Positions 15,452 through 24,519 of a stretch of DNA of 64,000 nucleotides are shown here, piece after piece (positions within the stretch are counted from its first letter, which is position 1; each line of letters opens with the position of its first letter). Source of the stretch: JAXGYV01 sp040772045 (GTDB lineage Bacteria > Actinomycetota > Thermoleophilia > UBA2241); the NCBI GenBank assembly GCA_040772045.1, contig JAXGYV010000003.1, forward strand, positions 124,001 to 188,000, given 5' to 3'. Position numbers and translations under genes: made by a program. Under the pieces are notes generated by a model. It saw only the letters and a program-made list of their open reading frames with translations. It did no database searches and was not told the DNA's origin.

Positions 15452-17935
15452 ATGGACGAGTCTCTACGCAGAGGCGAGACTTCACGCACATCGCCGCTCC
15501 CCGCGCTCACAGCCCTGTTCCGACCGGACAGCCGCGAGGAGGTCGTGGCTGTCGCCCACCAGACGCGCCGCGCCGCTCAGCTCGTCGATCCGCCGGCAAC
15601 GCTCTCCCCGGTTGTCCGCACCGCCCTCGCCGCTGCCGGCGTGCACACGCTCTTCAGTCATCAGCGGCAAGCCTATGAGCTGCTGGCCGAACAGGGGTGC
15701 AATGTGGTCATCGCAACAGGTACGGCCAGCGGTAAGTCCTTTTGTTTCCTCTTGCCCGTGCTCGACGCGATCGCCCACGATCCGCAGGCGCGTGCGCTGC
15801 TCTTGTATCCGACGAAGGCGCTCGCGCAGGATCAGGCGCGCAAGATATCACTGTTACGTGGCCATGGTGCCGTCACCGCCATCTACGATGGCGACACCCC
15901 GCGGGAGCAGCGCCGCCAGATTCGCCAGCGCGCCAGCGTGCTCCTCAGCAACCCCGACATGCTCCACGTGGGCATCTTGCCCGGACACGACCGTTGGGCC
16001 GAGTTCCTCCATCACCTACGCTACGTGGTGGTGGACGAGGCACACGTATACCGGGGTGTGTTCGGATCGCACGTGGCCCAGGTACTGCGACGTCTGCGGC
16101 GGCTCTGCGCCACCTACGGCAGCAATCCGCGCTTCGTGCTCGCATCGGCGACCATCGCCAACCCGCAAGAGCTCGCTGAGCGGCTGGTCGGACTACCGTT
16201 CCGTGTGATCACGGAAGATGGCGCCCCCCGTGCGGAGCGCACCATCGTGCTCTGGAATCCGCCCCTGGAAGATCCAGCCCTGGGGACGCGCCACAGCATC
16301 CTCGCCGAGGCCAGCGCCATCCTAGGCGAGGTTATCCTCGCCGGTGCCCGTGCCATCGTCTTCGCCCCCACCCGCAAGGCGACTGAACTCATCTACGCTC
16401 ACACGCGCGCACGCCTCGAAGAGCGTGCGCGCGACTGGTCCGGAGCGGCCACTCCAGCCAATCGTATCCTGCCCTACCGAGCAGGCTACACACCGCAGCA
16501 GCGCCGGGATATCGAACGGCGATTGTTTGAGCAGGAGGTGGACGCGGTGGTGGCGACCAGCGCTCTCGAGCTGGGCATCGACGTCGGCGATCTGGATCTC
16601 TCGCTGGTCGCGGGGTTTCCGGGCACGGTAACGAGCCTCCTGCAACGGTGGGGCAGAGCTGGTCGCTCTGGCCACGGTTGGGCCGTACTGGTAGCAGGCC
16701 AAGACGCCCTGGATCAGTTCTTCATGCGAGAGCCGGAACGCCTGCTCTCTCGCCCGGTGGAGCAGGCGATCATCGATCTCGAAAACCCTCACATTCTAGA
16801 CGCCCACCTCCTAGCGGCTGCCTACGAGCGCCCCCTAACAGAGACCGACGAGGATTACTTCGGTGCGGTGGCAATGCGCCGCGTCACGGCACTCGAGTGC
16901 GCCGGCCGCCTGGTGCGCAGCGAAAGCGGTTCCACCTGGACCGAGCCACGTTCGCCAGCGGCCGACTTCAGCCTGCGGAGTGCCTCCGGCGACCACTTCC
17001 TCATCGTGGAGAAGACCACCGGAGGCCTCCTCGGCAGCGTGGAGCAGGAGCGCGTCTTTCGCACCGCGCATCCAGGTGCCGTCTACCTTCACCTGGGGGA
17101 GAGCTACCTCGTAACACAGCTCGATCTCCCGAACCGCTTGGTGCTGGTAGAGCCCTCCGCCGACACCACCTACACCCAGCCCAAGGTGGACAAGAGCGTG
17201 ACTATCGCCAGCCAGGAACTCCTGCGACCGCTCTCTCCTGAATCCCTGCTGTGCTTCGGTGAGATTGACGTGACTGAGCAGGTGATCGCCTACCAAAAAC
17301 GCGACATTCACGATCACCGAGTCCTCGACGCGGTAGCTCTCGACCTCCCCGCACAGACCTTCGCCACCAAGGCTCTCTGGCTGACCATCTCGCAATCGCT
17401 GGCAGATCATCTCGGAGCCGACCTCGGGGTCGATCGTACACCGGACACCCATCAGACGACCCAGCGCACAGGGACATCTCAGCACCTCACGGGCACCCTT
17501 CACGCAGCCGAACACGCCTTGATCGCCATCCTCCCCCTCTACGCGATGTGCGATCGCTGGGACATCGGCGGCCTCTCCACCGCCTGGCATTGGCAGACGG
17601 ATCGAGCCACCGTGTTCATCTACGACGGTTACCCCAAAGGTATCGATCTCGCTCGACGAGCCTACGATAAGTTCGCAGCATTGGCGGCAGATGCCGCGGC
17701 GCTCATCGCCGGATGCCCTTGTGAGACTGGGTGTCCGAGCTGCGTGCAGAGCCCTAAATGCGGCAACCTTAACGATCCGCTCGACAAGGAGGGCGCGCTA
17801 CGACTCCTGCGCGCCCTCCTCACTCCACCTCCTGAACACACCGGGGGGCAGTACCATGAAGCCGACAACACTGCCCCCTACCGCACATTTCCGCAGACAG
17901 GCGCCCGAGGCGCAGAGAGGCGCGAAGAGAGCTGA
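15452..17935 (+). CDS. DEAD/DEAH-box helicase of the MrfA/YprA (DUF1998) family
   Basis: 827-residue superfamily 2 DNA helicase. The first domain has Walker A ATGTASGKS (88-96) and DEAH (195-198). The second helicase domain contains ATSALELGIDVGDLDL and QRWGRAGRSG. The C-terminal part has four clustered cysteines (CPCETGCPSCVQSPKC), which match the zinc/Fe-binding DUF1998-type end of MrfA. In Bacillus, MrfA acts with MrfB in repair of mitomycin lesions. No MrfB-like nuclease is next door. I chose the ATG at 15452 because the homologous part starts about there; the frame is open 23 codons upstream. Confidence 0.88.
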   Translation: MDESLRRGETSRTSPLPALTALFRPDSREEVVAVAHQTRRAAQLVDPPATLSPVVRTALAAAGVHTLFSHQRQAYELLAEQGCNVVIATGTASGKSFCFLLPVLDAIAHDPQARALLLYPTKALAQDQARKISLLRGHGAVTAIYDGDTPREQRRQIRQRASVLLSNPDMLHVGILPGHDRWAEFLHHLRYVVVDEAHVYRGVFGSHVAQVLRRLRRLCATYGSNPRFVLASATIANPQELAERLVGLPFRVITEDGAPRAERTIVLWNPPLEDPALGTRHSILAEASAILGEVILAGARAIVFAPTRKATELIYAHTRARLEERARDWSGAATPANRILPYRAGYTPQQRRDIERRLFEQEVDAVVATSALELGIDVGDLDLSLVAGFPGTVTSLLQRWGRAGRSGHGWAVLVAGQDALDQFFMREPERLLSRPVEQAIIDLENPHILDAHLLAAAYERPLTETDEDYFGAVAMRRVTALECAGRLVRSESGSTWTEPRSPAADFSLRSASGDHFLIVEKTTGGLLGSVEQERVFRTAHPGAVYLHLGESYLVTQLDLPNRLVLVEPSADTTYTQPKVDKSVTIASQELLRPLSPESLLCFGEIDVTEQVIAYQKRDIHDHRVLDAVALDLPAQTFATKALWLTISQSLADHLGADLGVDRTPDTHQTTQRTGTSQHLTGTLHAAEHALIAILPLYAMCDRWDIGGLSTAWHWQTDRATVFIYDGYPKGIDLARRAYDKFAALAADAAALIAGCPCETGCPSCVQSPKCGNLNDPLDKEGALRLLRALLTPPPEHTGGQYHEADNTAPYRTFPQTGARGAERREES

Positions 17936-17949
17936 GCTGGAGACCGGGC

Positions 17950-18423
17950 ATGATCAGGTACGTGAGCGTCATCGGCCAGGGCGTCTGCGATGCCGAGACA
18001 GCCGAGACGGGCGAGACGCTCGGCAAACTGCTCGCCGAGGCAGGTGTGGTGGTCATCTGCGGCGGCATGGGGGGTGTTATGGCTGCTGTGGCTCGCGGAG
18101 TACAACGCGCCCATGGCGTGAGCATCGGCATCTTGCCAACCATGGATCGCGAGCACGCCAATCCCCACCTCACGTACTCGGTTTGCACCGGTATTGGCCA
18201 CGCTCGCAATTTGGCAGTCGTCACAAGTGGCGATGTAGTCATCGCCCTCGGTGGCCACTGGGGCACCTTGTCGGAGATAGGGTTGGCCAGATGCGCCGAC
18301 AGGCGCGTCATCCTCCTCAGGAGCTGGCGCCTGGATGCCCCCTGCGGCCCCCTCGAGGGCGTCGAGATCGCGCAGACGCCACGGCAGGCAGTGCGCCTCG
18401 CCCTTCGTCCACACCGTACGTAG
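17950..18423 (+). CDS. SLOG-fold protein, TIGR00725 family
   Basis: 157 residues with a Rossmann-like SLOG fold, related to LOG/lysine-decarboxylase-like and molybdopterin-carrier proteins. Seen: YVSVIGQGVCDAE, VVICGGMGGVMAAVARG, GILPTMDREHANP, TGIGHARNLAVV, and VIALGGHWGTLSEIGLA. The GGxxGxM and GGxxGTxxE motifs bind a nucleotide-type phosphate in the superfamily. The true substrate is unknown. It lies 14 bases after the helicase and may be co-transcribed. Confidence 0.8.
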   Translation: MIRYVSVIGQGVCDAETAETGETLGKLLAEAGVVVICGGMGGVMAAVARGVQRAHGVSIGILPTMDREHANPHLTYSVCTGIGHARNLAVVTSGDVVIALGGHWGTLSEIGLARCADRRVILLRSWRLDAPCGPLEGVEIAQTPRQAVRLALRPHRT

Positions 18424-18575
18424 AACGAGCCTACGTGCAATCGTTTACCCTAAGCAGCGCATATTGTGAACCTCATCGCGGGCATCACGCATTGATCAGG
18501 GGGGTGAATAGGCTGCTATAGTTGCCGGGCTCCATCATCATACAAGGCTAACTACGAAGTTCATAGGCACGACTA

Positions 18576-21428
18576 TTGAGCATCCGGCCGCTCCCCATCG
18601 TCGCCACCAAGCTCTCCCCACCAAAACTCGCTGGAGCATCCCTCCGACCAGACATACTCTCGCTCATCCAGCGAGGAGGTCAACGGCGGCTGCTCGTCGT
18701 GCAGGCGCCAGCCGGCTACGGAAAAACAACCGCGGTCGCAGAGGCGGCTCGGGTTCTCAACTGGCGCGTCGCATGGTACAAACTCGACATCCTCGACCAA
18801 GATCCCGTGGTCTTTGCCGCCTCGCTAGTGGAAGCAGTGCGGCTCGTACTCAGCAATTTTGGTACTGTCCTTCAATCCCGCTTGGCCGATGCCCACGACG
18901 CGCCCCTGGACGCGTCTGAACTCCTCGGGATCCTCGCTGCGGAATTCAACAATGAAGTCGACGGAGATCTTCACCTCGTACTGGACGACTACCACGAGAC
19001 CGCGAACTCACCTGCCCTCAACACCGCTCTCGACTACCTCCTGGCGAGCATACCTAGCAACGTCCACACCGTCGTGCTCTCCCGCTACGAACCGTCATTC
19101 CGGCTATCGCGCTACCGTCTTGCCCAGGATCTGGTCGTCCTAGAGGGAGAACATCTCCGCTTCACGCCCGACCAAGTACAGACCTACCTCGCAGCCCGTG
19201 GCCTCAGGGATCTCCATCCCACTCACCTGGATTACGTCCTGACTATGACCGAGGGGTGGCCAGCAGGTGTTGCACTCGTGGCAGACGCCCTCGCCGCCTC
19301 GGGGCAACGCGTGGATGAGGCAGTCTTAGCAGACCCGTTTCTCAAGGGCGACCTCTACACCTACCTTGCTGAGCAGGTCTACGCGACACAGGACGCCAGC
19401 ACTCAGTCGTTCCTCCGCCAGTCCGCGGCACTCGAGCACATGACTCCAGAGCTCGCGGAAGCAGTCACCTGCTGCCCCAAGGCGGGAAAAACCCTGGAGC
19501 GCCTTGCTACCCAATGCCTCTTCACCTTCCGTACGGAGGCAAACCACTACCGGTATCACCGCCTCTTCAGGGAGTACCTGAAGCACAAGGCGCTCCAGGA
19601 GGATGGCATCAGGTCCTTCCAGGAAGCTCAGCTACGCGCCGCTCATGCCCTCGAGGAGGCTGGCGACTTCTCCGCCGCGACAGAGATGTTACTCACTCTC
19701 CGGGAACATACACATGCTGCACGCGTCCTATGCGCAGCAGGCGAGCAGGGACTGGATTCCTGCACGACGGCAACTCTAGCCTCGTGGGCTGATCGCATGG
19801 CAGACAGTGACACAGAACTCCAAGGTTGGAGACACTTGCTCATCGGCCTAGTTGACTTCCGCGAAGCACGCCATCATGAAGCTGCCACGCATTTCGCCCT
19901 ATCTGTTCGCGCTTTCGACGGCGTGCATGATCTTGCAGCTCGCTATCAAGCCACCTCCGCCCTCGAGAGGTGCCTCTACTGGAGCGGAGAGTATCAGCAA
20001 GCAGCGGAGATGTGCTTGACAGCTCTAGAGCAAGCGGTGTCGCCACTGCACACGGTCCACTCGCTGACCAGCCGTGCGGCAGCTCTCATCCAGGCGGGGC
20101 GCCTGGCACCAGCCCGAGAATGCCTCCGGAAAGCCCGCACAATGTGTGAGTCTGTCCAGGACATCGAAAACGCCAGAATCGCCGCACAGGAAGTGACTCT
20201 CGCCTACTATGATGGCCAATTCCGCCATGCTCACGTACATGCACTAGCGTATCTTGGCCTTGTCAACAGACGCCTCCCCCCCAGTTTTCAAATTGCCTAC
20301 CTTCACATCATAGGTATGTTAAATCTTCAGCTAGGACACTACTCTCAGGTAGATGGCTCCCTCAGAGAGGCAAGAGAGATTGCTTCTCGCCTTGGATATT
20401 GGTTGTGCGAACCGCATATTCTTGATACTGAAGGACAACTCCAGCTAGCGTTAGGTAATAAAGATAAAGGCATTGCTATTCTACATGAAGCAGAATCAAG
20501 TGATATCATCACCAATGATCATACAAGTTCAGCAATAATAAAAAACCATATTGCAACCGCATATAGGCGTTCGAATAGCCTGATCAGTGCTGAAGAAGCC
20601 TCTAAAAAGGCATTGCGATTAGCTATAATTTCATCAAATCCATATGTCATTCAATCATCTCAGTTAAATATTGCGTATTGTCGCTCTCTTCGAATCGGCA
20701 TAGTTGAGAAAGAAACCTTTCAGGAGATTATTGTGACATCGCGTACTGACGGACTTCTATCACTTGAGAGCAGAGCCAGGCTCTACCGATCCATACTTGA
20801 GTGGAAATGTGGAAACCGCGAACTGGCGGTACATCATCTACATCTTCTGCTTCCGCAAATGATCAAATGGGGACAAGTCCACACCATTGTTCAAGAGCTC
20901 GCTCTTCACGTTGATCTACTGCTCCAAGTGATACCAGCATTCCCCAGGGGTCACCATCTTCGTGACATGCTAAGTGCTTGGGCGCAGCACCCGCGGAAAC
21001 TGGACATCTTCAGCGGCCTGCTTGGCCTTGACGGGTCACTGGCGTCTCTTGCGCTTGAGACAGGCAGCGCTTCTCTTCCAGATAACTGCTTCTCGACACT
21101 GGCTTCCCGTGCCCGTCGACATCATGATGCGCGTATTCGGCGGCAGGCGAGGTTTCTTGTGGAATCACGACGTATCGGAAAAGACGATTCAGTGCTTCCA
21201 GAATTGACCAAAAGGGAGAACGAAGTCCTCTGCCTGGTGGCTCAGGGACTGAAGAATCAGGAGATCGCGGAGCAGCTTGTGGTTACACCGGGAACCGTGA
21301 AGACCTATATCAACCGCATCTTCTACAAGCTCGGTGTTTCCGATCGGGTATCCGCAGTCCTCTTTTACGGGCAACGGACGAAGAGTAGCCAACAATCCGC
21401 AATGCAGGGGCAGGATAGGTCACCGTAA
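18576..21428 (+). CDS. LuxR-family ATP-binding regulator (MalT/LAL-like)
   Basis: 950 residues, TTG start. The N-terminal ATPase has Walker A APAGYGKTT (44-52) and Walker B HLVLDDYHE. A long helical, TPR-like middle follows. The C-terminal LuxR helix-turn-helix reads LTKRENEVLCLVAQGLKNQEIAEQL and VKTYINRIFYKLGV. Such proteins sense a small inducer and activate promoters. The bases from about 20,280 to 20,920 are markedly AT-rich (three 60-base lines I counted gave 35-37% G+C or close to it, against about 62% in the same gene upstream) while the frame stays intact. The target is unknown; birA follows. Confidence 0.88.
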   Translation: MSIRPLPIVATKLSPPKLAGASLRPDILSLIQRGGQRRLLVVQAPAGYGKTTAVAEAARVLNWRVAWYKLDILDQDPVVFAASLVEAVRLVLSNFGTVLQSRLADAHDAPLDASELLGILAAEFNNEVDGDLHLVLDDYHETANSPALNTALDYLLASIPSNVHTVVLSRYEPSFRLSRYRLAQDLVVLEGEHLRFTPDQVQTYLAARGLRDLHPTHLDYVLTMTEGWPAGVALVADALAASGQRVDEAVLADPFLKGDLYTYLAEQVYATQDASTQSFLRQSAALEHMTPELAEAVTCCPKAGKTLERLATQCLFTFRTEANHYRYHRLFREYLKHKALQEDGIRSFQEAQLRAAHALEEAGDFSAATEMLLTLREHTHAARVLCAAGEQGLDSCTTATLASWADRMADSDTELQGWRHLLIGLVDFREARHHEAATHFALSVRAFDGVHDLAARYQATSALERCLYWSGEYQQAAEMCLTALEQAVSPLHTVHSLTSRAAALIQAGRLAPARECLRKARTMCESVQDIENARIAAQEVTLAYYDGQFRHAHVHALAYLGLVNRRLPPSFQIAYLHIIGMLNLQLGHYSQVDGSLREAREIASRLGYWLCEPHILDTEGQLQLALGNKDKGIAILHEAESSDIITNDHTSSAIIKNHIATAYRRSNSLISAEEASKKALRLAIISSNPYVIQSSQLNIAYCRSLRIGIVEKETFQEIIVTSRTDGLLSLESRARLYRSILEWKCGNRELAVHHLHLLLPQMIKWGQVHTIVQELALHVDLLLQVIPAFPRGHHLRDMLSAWAQHPRKLDIFSGLLGLDGSLASLALETGSASLPDNCFSTLASRARRHHDARIRRQARFLVESRRIGKDDSVLPELTKRENEVLCLVAQGLKNQEIAEQLVVTPGTVKTYINRIFYKLGVSDRVSAVLFYGQRTKSSQQSAMQGQDRSP

Positions 21429-21524
21429 ACTGAGAGAAGAGAATAATGCCAACCAGGGGTTGATGCCATCGACCGCGACCTCCCAATACGCTGCGCGTAC
21501 TACCGGAGCGAGGAGGGAGCGACA

Positions 21525-22541
21525 GTGGAATCGATGGGATCTGTGACGTATGTGGAAGCGAATCGCATGAGTCAGCGCAAGAAAGCCGTTATTGACATCC
21601 TCAGAGCCAGCCCGGATTTCGTATCAGGCGAAGCAATGAGTGCCAGGCTGGGCATATCGCGGAACGCCGTGCACAAGCACGTAAAATCCTTGCGCTGCCG
21701 CGGGTATAAGATCCTGGGCGTGTCCCATCGAGGCTACAAGCTGGAAGAGGAGCCGTGCCGCCTAGAGGTCTCCACGGTAGCGGCGTTGACTCGGCAAAGC
21801 ATCTTTGGTCGCGTATTTCGGCATTACGACGAGATCGAATCAACCAACCTCGAAGCGAAGTCCTTGGCCAACGACGGCGCTCCCGAAGGTACCGTGGTGA
21901 TCGCCGAGAGTCAAAGCGGAGGGCGCGGCCGGCTGGGTCGGAAGTGGACCTCACCCTCGGGAAAAGGACTCCTTTTCTCCCTTATCTTGCGGCCGGATCT
22001 GCCAATGAGCGACGCTCATTTGTTGACGCTGGTTGCCGCAGCCGGTGTAGCTGAGGCGATCGAAGCTCACACTGGTGTGCATGTGCGTATCAAGTGGCCG
22101 AATGACCTCTACGTAGATGACCGTAAACTCGGCGGAATTCTTACTGAGGTCTCGGGAGAGGAGGACGAGATCGCCTGGGTAGTCGTCGGAATCGGTGTCA
22201 ACGTCAACACCGAGCACACGGAACTTCCCGCGCCACTCCGACGATCGGCAGCCTCACTGAAGATCGCCGCAGGAAACCCAATCAACCGCAGCGAGCTACT
22301 CGCGCACATCCTGCTCTCCCTTGAAGCCAGCTATGTTGACGCTCTGCGGTATGGCTTCTCGCACTCATTGCGGGTCTTCCGCGAGCATGATTATCTGCTC
22401 AATAAAACCGTGAGCGTACAAACCAGAGAGGGACCGGTAATGGGCGAGGTCCAGGGCGTGGATGACCGCGGCGCCCTTCTCCTCCAACTACCACACGGTC
22501 ACGTACGGCGCTTCTACGCGGGCGACGTGACTCTCCGCTAG
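21525..22541 (+). CDS. birA: bifunctional biotin-protein ligase / biotin operon repressor
   Basis: BirA, 338 residues, GTG start at 21525 with GAGGAGGGAG upstream. The N-terminal winged helix (RKKAVIDILRASPDFVSGEAMSARLGISRNAVHKHV) would bind DNA. The catalytic domain has the biotinyl-AMP loop GRGRLGRKWTSPSG, IKWPNDLYVDDRKLGGIL and VVGIGVNVN. A C-terminal SH3-like domain completes the ligase. Having the DNA-binding domain, it should also repress biotin genes, none of which are in the window. Confidence 0.93.
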   Translation: MESMGSVTYVEANRMSQRKKAVIDILRASPDFVSGEAMSARLGISRNAVHKHVKSLRCRGYKILGVSHRGYKLEEEPCRLEVSTVAALTRQSIFGRVFRHYDEIESTNLEAKSLANDGAPEGTVVIAESQSGGRGRLGRKWTSPSGKGLLFSLILRPDLPMSDAHLLTLVAAAGVAEAIEAHTGVHVRIKWPNDLYVDDRKLGGILTEVSGEEDEIAWVVVGIGVNVNTEHTELPAPLRRSAASLKIAAGNPINRSELLAHILLSLEASYVDALRYGFSHSLRVFREHDYLLNKTVSVQTREGPVMGEVQGVDDRGALLLQLPHGHVRRFYAGDVTLR

Positions 22542-22583
22542 AGGACGGACAGTGGCTCGCAGCAGGGCGAGCTCTCCCTTATA

Positions 22584-24095
22584 TCAGGCAGGATCCTCCC
22601 GCGCTTGTGGACGCGAGCGCGGGAGGTCCTCCTCCTTGAACATGGCACCGCGCAGCTTCAGACTCAGCCGGCCGCGCTCATATTCGCCCATGAAGTCGGT
22701 TGAAGTACCCTCTCGATACGCCAAGTCCTTGTCGCGCAGAATACGTGCAAGGGTCTCAACATACCGTGCGTCAAGCGAAAGGCCGGCGGATCCGCGAAGC
22801 ACTTTAAGTGCCTCGAAAGAGCTCATCGCACGACGGTAGGGGCGATCTGAAGTCATGGCGTGATAGCAATCCGCAACAGCAAGAATCTTCGCCAGTTCCG
22901 GGATTTCCGACTCCTTGACCCCCAGCGGATAGCCACTTCCGTCCAATCGTTCGTGGTGGAACTGTACGATATCCGCAACCTCACGGTAGGTGACCAAGTG
23001 CGATAGCACCTCCGCACCTTTCATGGGGTGCTCGCGAATGAACTCCCATTCGTCACTATTCAGGGAACCTGCCTTACCGAGTACCGCGTCTGGCGTACCG
23101 ACCTTGCCGAGATCGTGTAGCAGTCCCGCCAAGTGAAGAGCCTCGACCTGGGGTTCCGGTAGCCCCAGCATATGCGCCATATCTCGGCAGTACATCGCCA
23201 CCGCAGCACAGTGCCGCGCTGTGTACTGATCTTTGCTGTCGAGGAGAACGATCATGGCGGCCGCGAGACCGATGTTCATCTCAAGATACTGATCTGTGAG
23301 CCTCTTCTGCCGCTCAAGGTGTTCCTTCTCACGCACGAGCAACTGGAACATGTACTGGCTGGCAAACAGAGGTGCGAACAGAAGAACCACCGCGACGATA
23401 CCCGCGAGTGTGTAGAGCGCAGCGATCATCAGCCCAAGACCAGTGAGAAGCGCGACAGAACGAAGGAAGGGTCGCAACTCATCTTGTAGGTACGTGCGCA
23501 TACTGCGCCCATACGCTGTGCTAGCACCTACAGCAGTCGCGAGCATGTTGAGGGTTTCGTACGTGATGCCCGCAGCAGCGCCAGCCAGGAGAAGGCCTGC
23601 GGACAAATGCTCCAGAGAGAACCCCAGTTCCCTCTGAGCTGCCTGGAACAGCGCAGCCCCCAAGGCAGCTGGAAGCATGTAGATAGCGACGTTGAAAGCA
23701 GCGATCTTGGGGCTGCTTTCCCTCCAGCAACCCCAGAGTCCGGCCACGGCCGCCACAAACATAGCGGGAACTGGCCCGAGGAACATGATCGCGACAAGTA
23801 TGGGGAGGTTGGCGGCGGTTACCGTAACTTTCTCGGCAAACTCAACCGCCATAACCTCCGCGACTGCGGCAAGAAAACAAAGAACTAAGAGGTCGGCAAG
23901 CCGAAAACCTGCGAGGCACGTCCACCCATCGCGCCACACAAAGAAACTAAGCACCAAAAGGGTCGCCAGGCTAATGCCGTAAACAGATGCCGAAAACCTG
24001 CGTGGGTAATCCGTGGACGTGTCGCACCTCTTCTGTCGCACGGTCGCAGGATACACGGCAGCGGTGGAAGCCGCAGCCGCGCGCTGCGACTCCAC
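22584..24095 (-). CDS. membrane-bound HD-GYP domain protein (c-di-GMP phosphodiesterase-like)
   Basis: 503 residues, GTG start assumed at 24095. Residues about 35-270 contain roughly seven or eight hydrophobic segments, a MASE-like membrane sensor. The C-terminal HD-GYP domain shows HCAAVAMYCRDMA, LLHDLGKVGTPDAVL (the HD pair), HPMKGAEVLSHL, HHERLDGSGYPLG (the GYP motif) and AVADCYHAMTSDRPYR. These are the residues for the metal centre and c-di-GMP cleavage. No GGDEF partner is in the window. Confidence 0.88.
   Translation of the reverse strand: MESQRAAAASTAAVYPATVRQKRCDTSTDYPRRFSASVYGISLATLLVLSFFVWRDGWTCLAGFRLADLLVLCFLAAVAEVMAVEFAEKVTVTAANLPILVAIMFLGPVPAMFVAAVAGLWGCWRESSPKIAAFNVAIYMLPAALGAALFQAAQRELGFSLEHLSAGLLLAGAAAGITYETLNMLATAVGASTAYGRSMRTYLQDELRPFLRSVALLTGLGLMIAALYTLAGIVAVVLLFAPLFASQYMFQLLVREKEHLERQKRLTDQYLEMNIGLAAAMIVLLDSKDQYTARHCAAVAMYCRDMAHMLGLPEPQVEALHLAGLLHDLGKVGTPDAVLGKAGSLNSDEWEFIREHPMKGAEVLSHLVTYREVADIVQFHHERLDGSGYPLGVKESEIPELAKILAVADCYHAMTSDRPYRRAMSSFEALKVLRGSAGLSLDARYVETLARILRDKDLAYREGTSTDFMGEYERGRLSLKLRGAMFKEEDLPRSRPQAREDPA
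22595..22626 (+). terminator. hairpin after birA, possible terminator
   Basis: Perfect 11-bp inverted repeat CCTCCCGCGCT/AGCGCGGGAGG with a 10-base loop, followed by TCCTCCTCCTT on the plus strand. It lies 53 bases after the birA stop and inside the last codons of the convergent HD-GYP gene, where overlapping terminators are common. The T-run is interrupted by C. Confidence 0.4.
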
Positions 24096-24519
24096 CCCAA
24101 TTACCAGCGCCTATAAGGCTGGCCGCCCTTCGTTGTCAGTGGATCTTGCTGCTGCCCCCGGCTGTGGCCAATGCAACAAGCAGCGCCGCAAAGACCGATT
24201 CGACTTTCTTCATGATAACCCTGCTGACTGCTTAGTGCAGCTTGGTCGGCTGATGCAGTTTGGTCGGTGCAGAGGCCATTCTGGGCTCCTTCCTCATCTC
24301 TCAGGTCACCACGCAGCACCGAAATGACAACGTGGTGGTTGACAATGAACACGCCGTCATCGTATCTACGCCTTGATGGAGCACGCAGAGAGCGGTAGAT
24401 GGACAAATCGATCAAGTAGACCCGCGGCTTTTGCCAGAATTGACAACACCTTGTCTGCTTTGGCAACACAAACAGGGTGACAACGGGCATTAGAGGGTTA
24501 CAAAGGCGGGCGCGCTAGC
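24096..24519. other. intergenic region without a recognisable gene
   Basis: 424 bases between the divergent HD-GYP and MFS genes. Base composition is lower in G+C than the surroundings around 24,190-24,300 and 24,320-24,490. The hexamer TGACAA occurs four times on the plus strand (24325, 24340, 24441, 24478), three of them as TGACAAC or TTGACAA. These could be -35-like elements or a protein-binding site, but spacing is irregular (15, 101, 37). I see no convincing -10 match and no RNA gene. Confidence 0.3.

Noticed and set aside
16835..17590. Open frame of 251 codons on the minus strand within the helicase gene
   Set aside because: It is antisense to the conserved helicase and DUF1998 coding region, with no domain features of its own.
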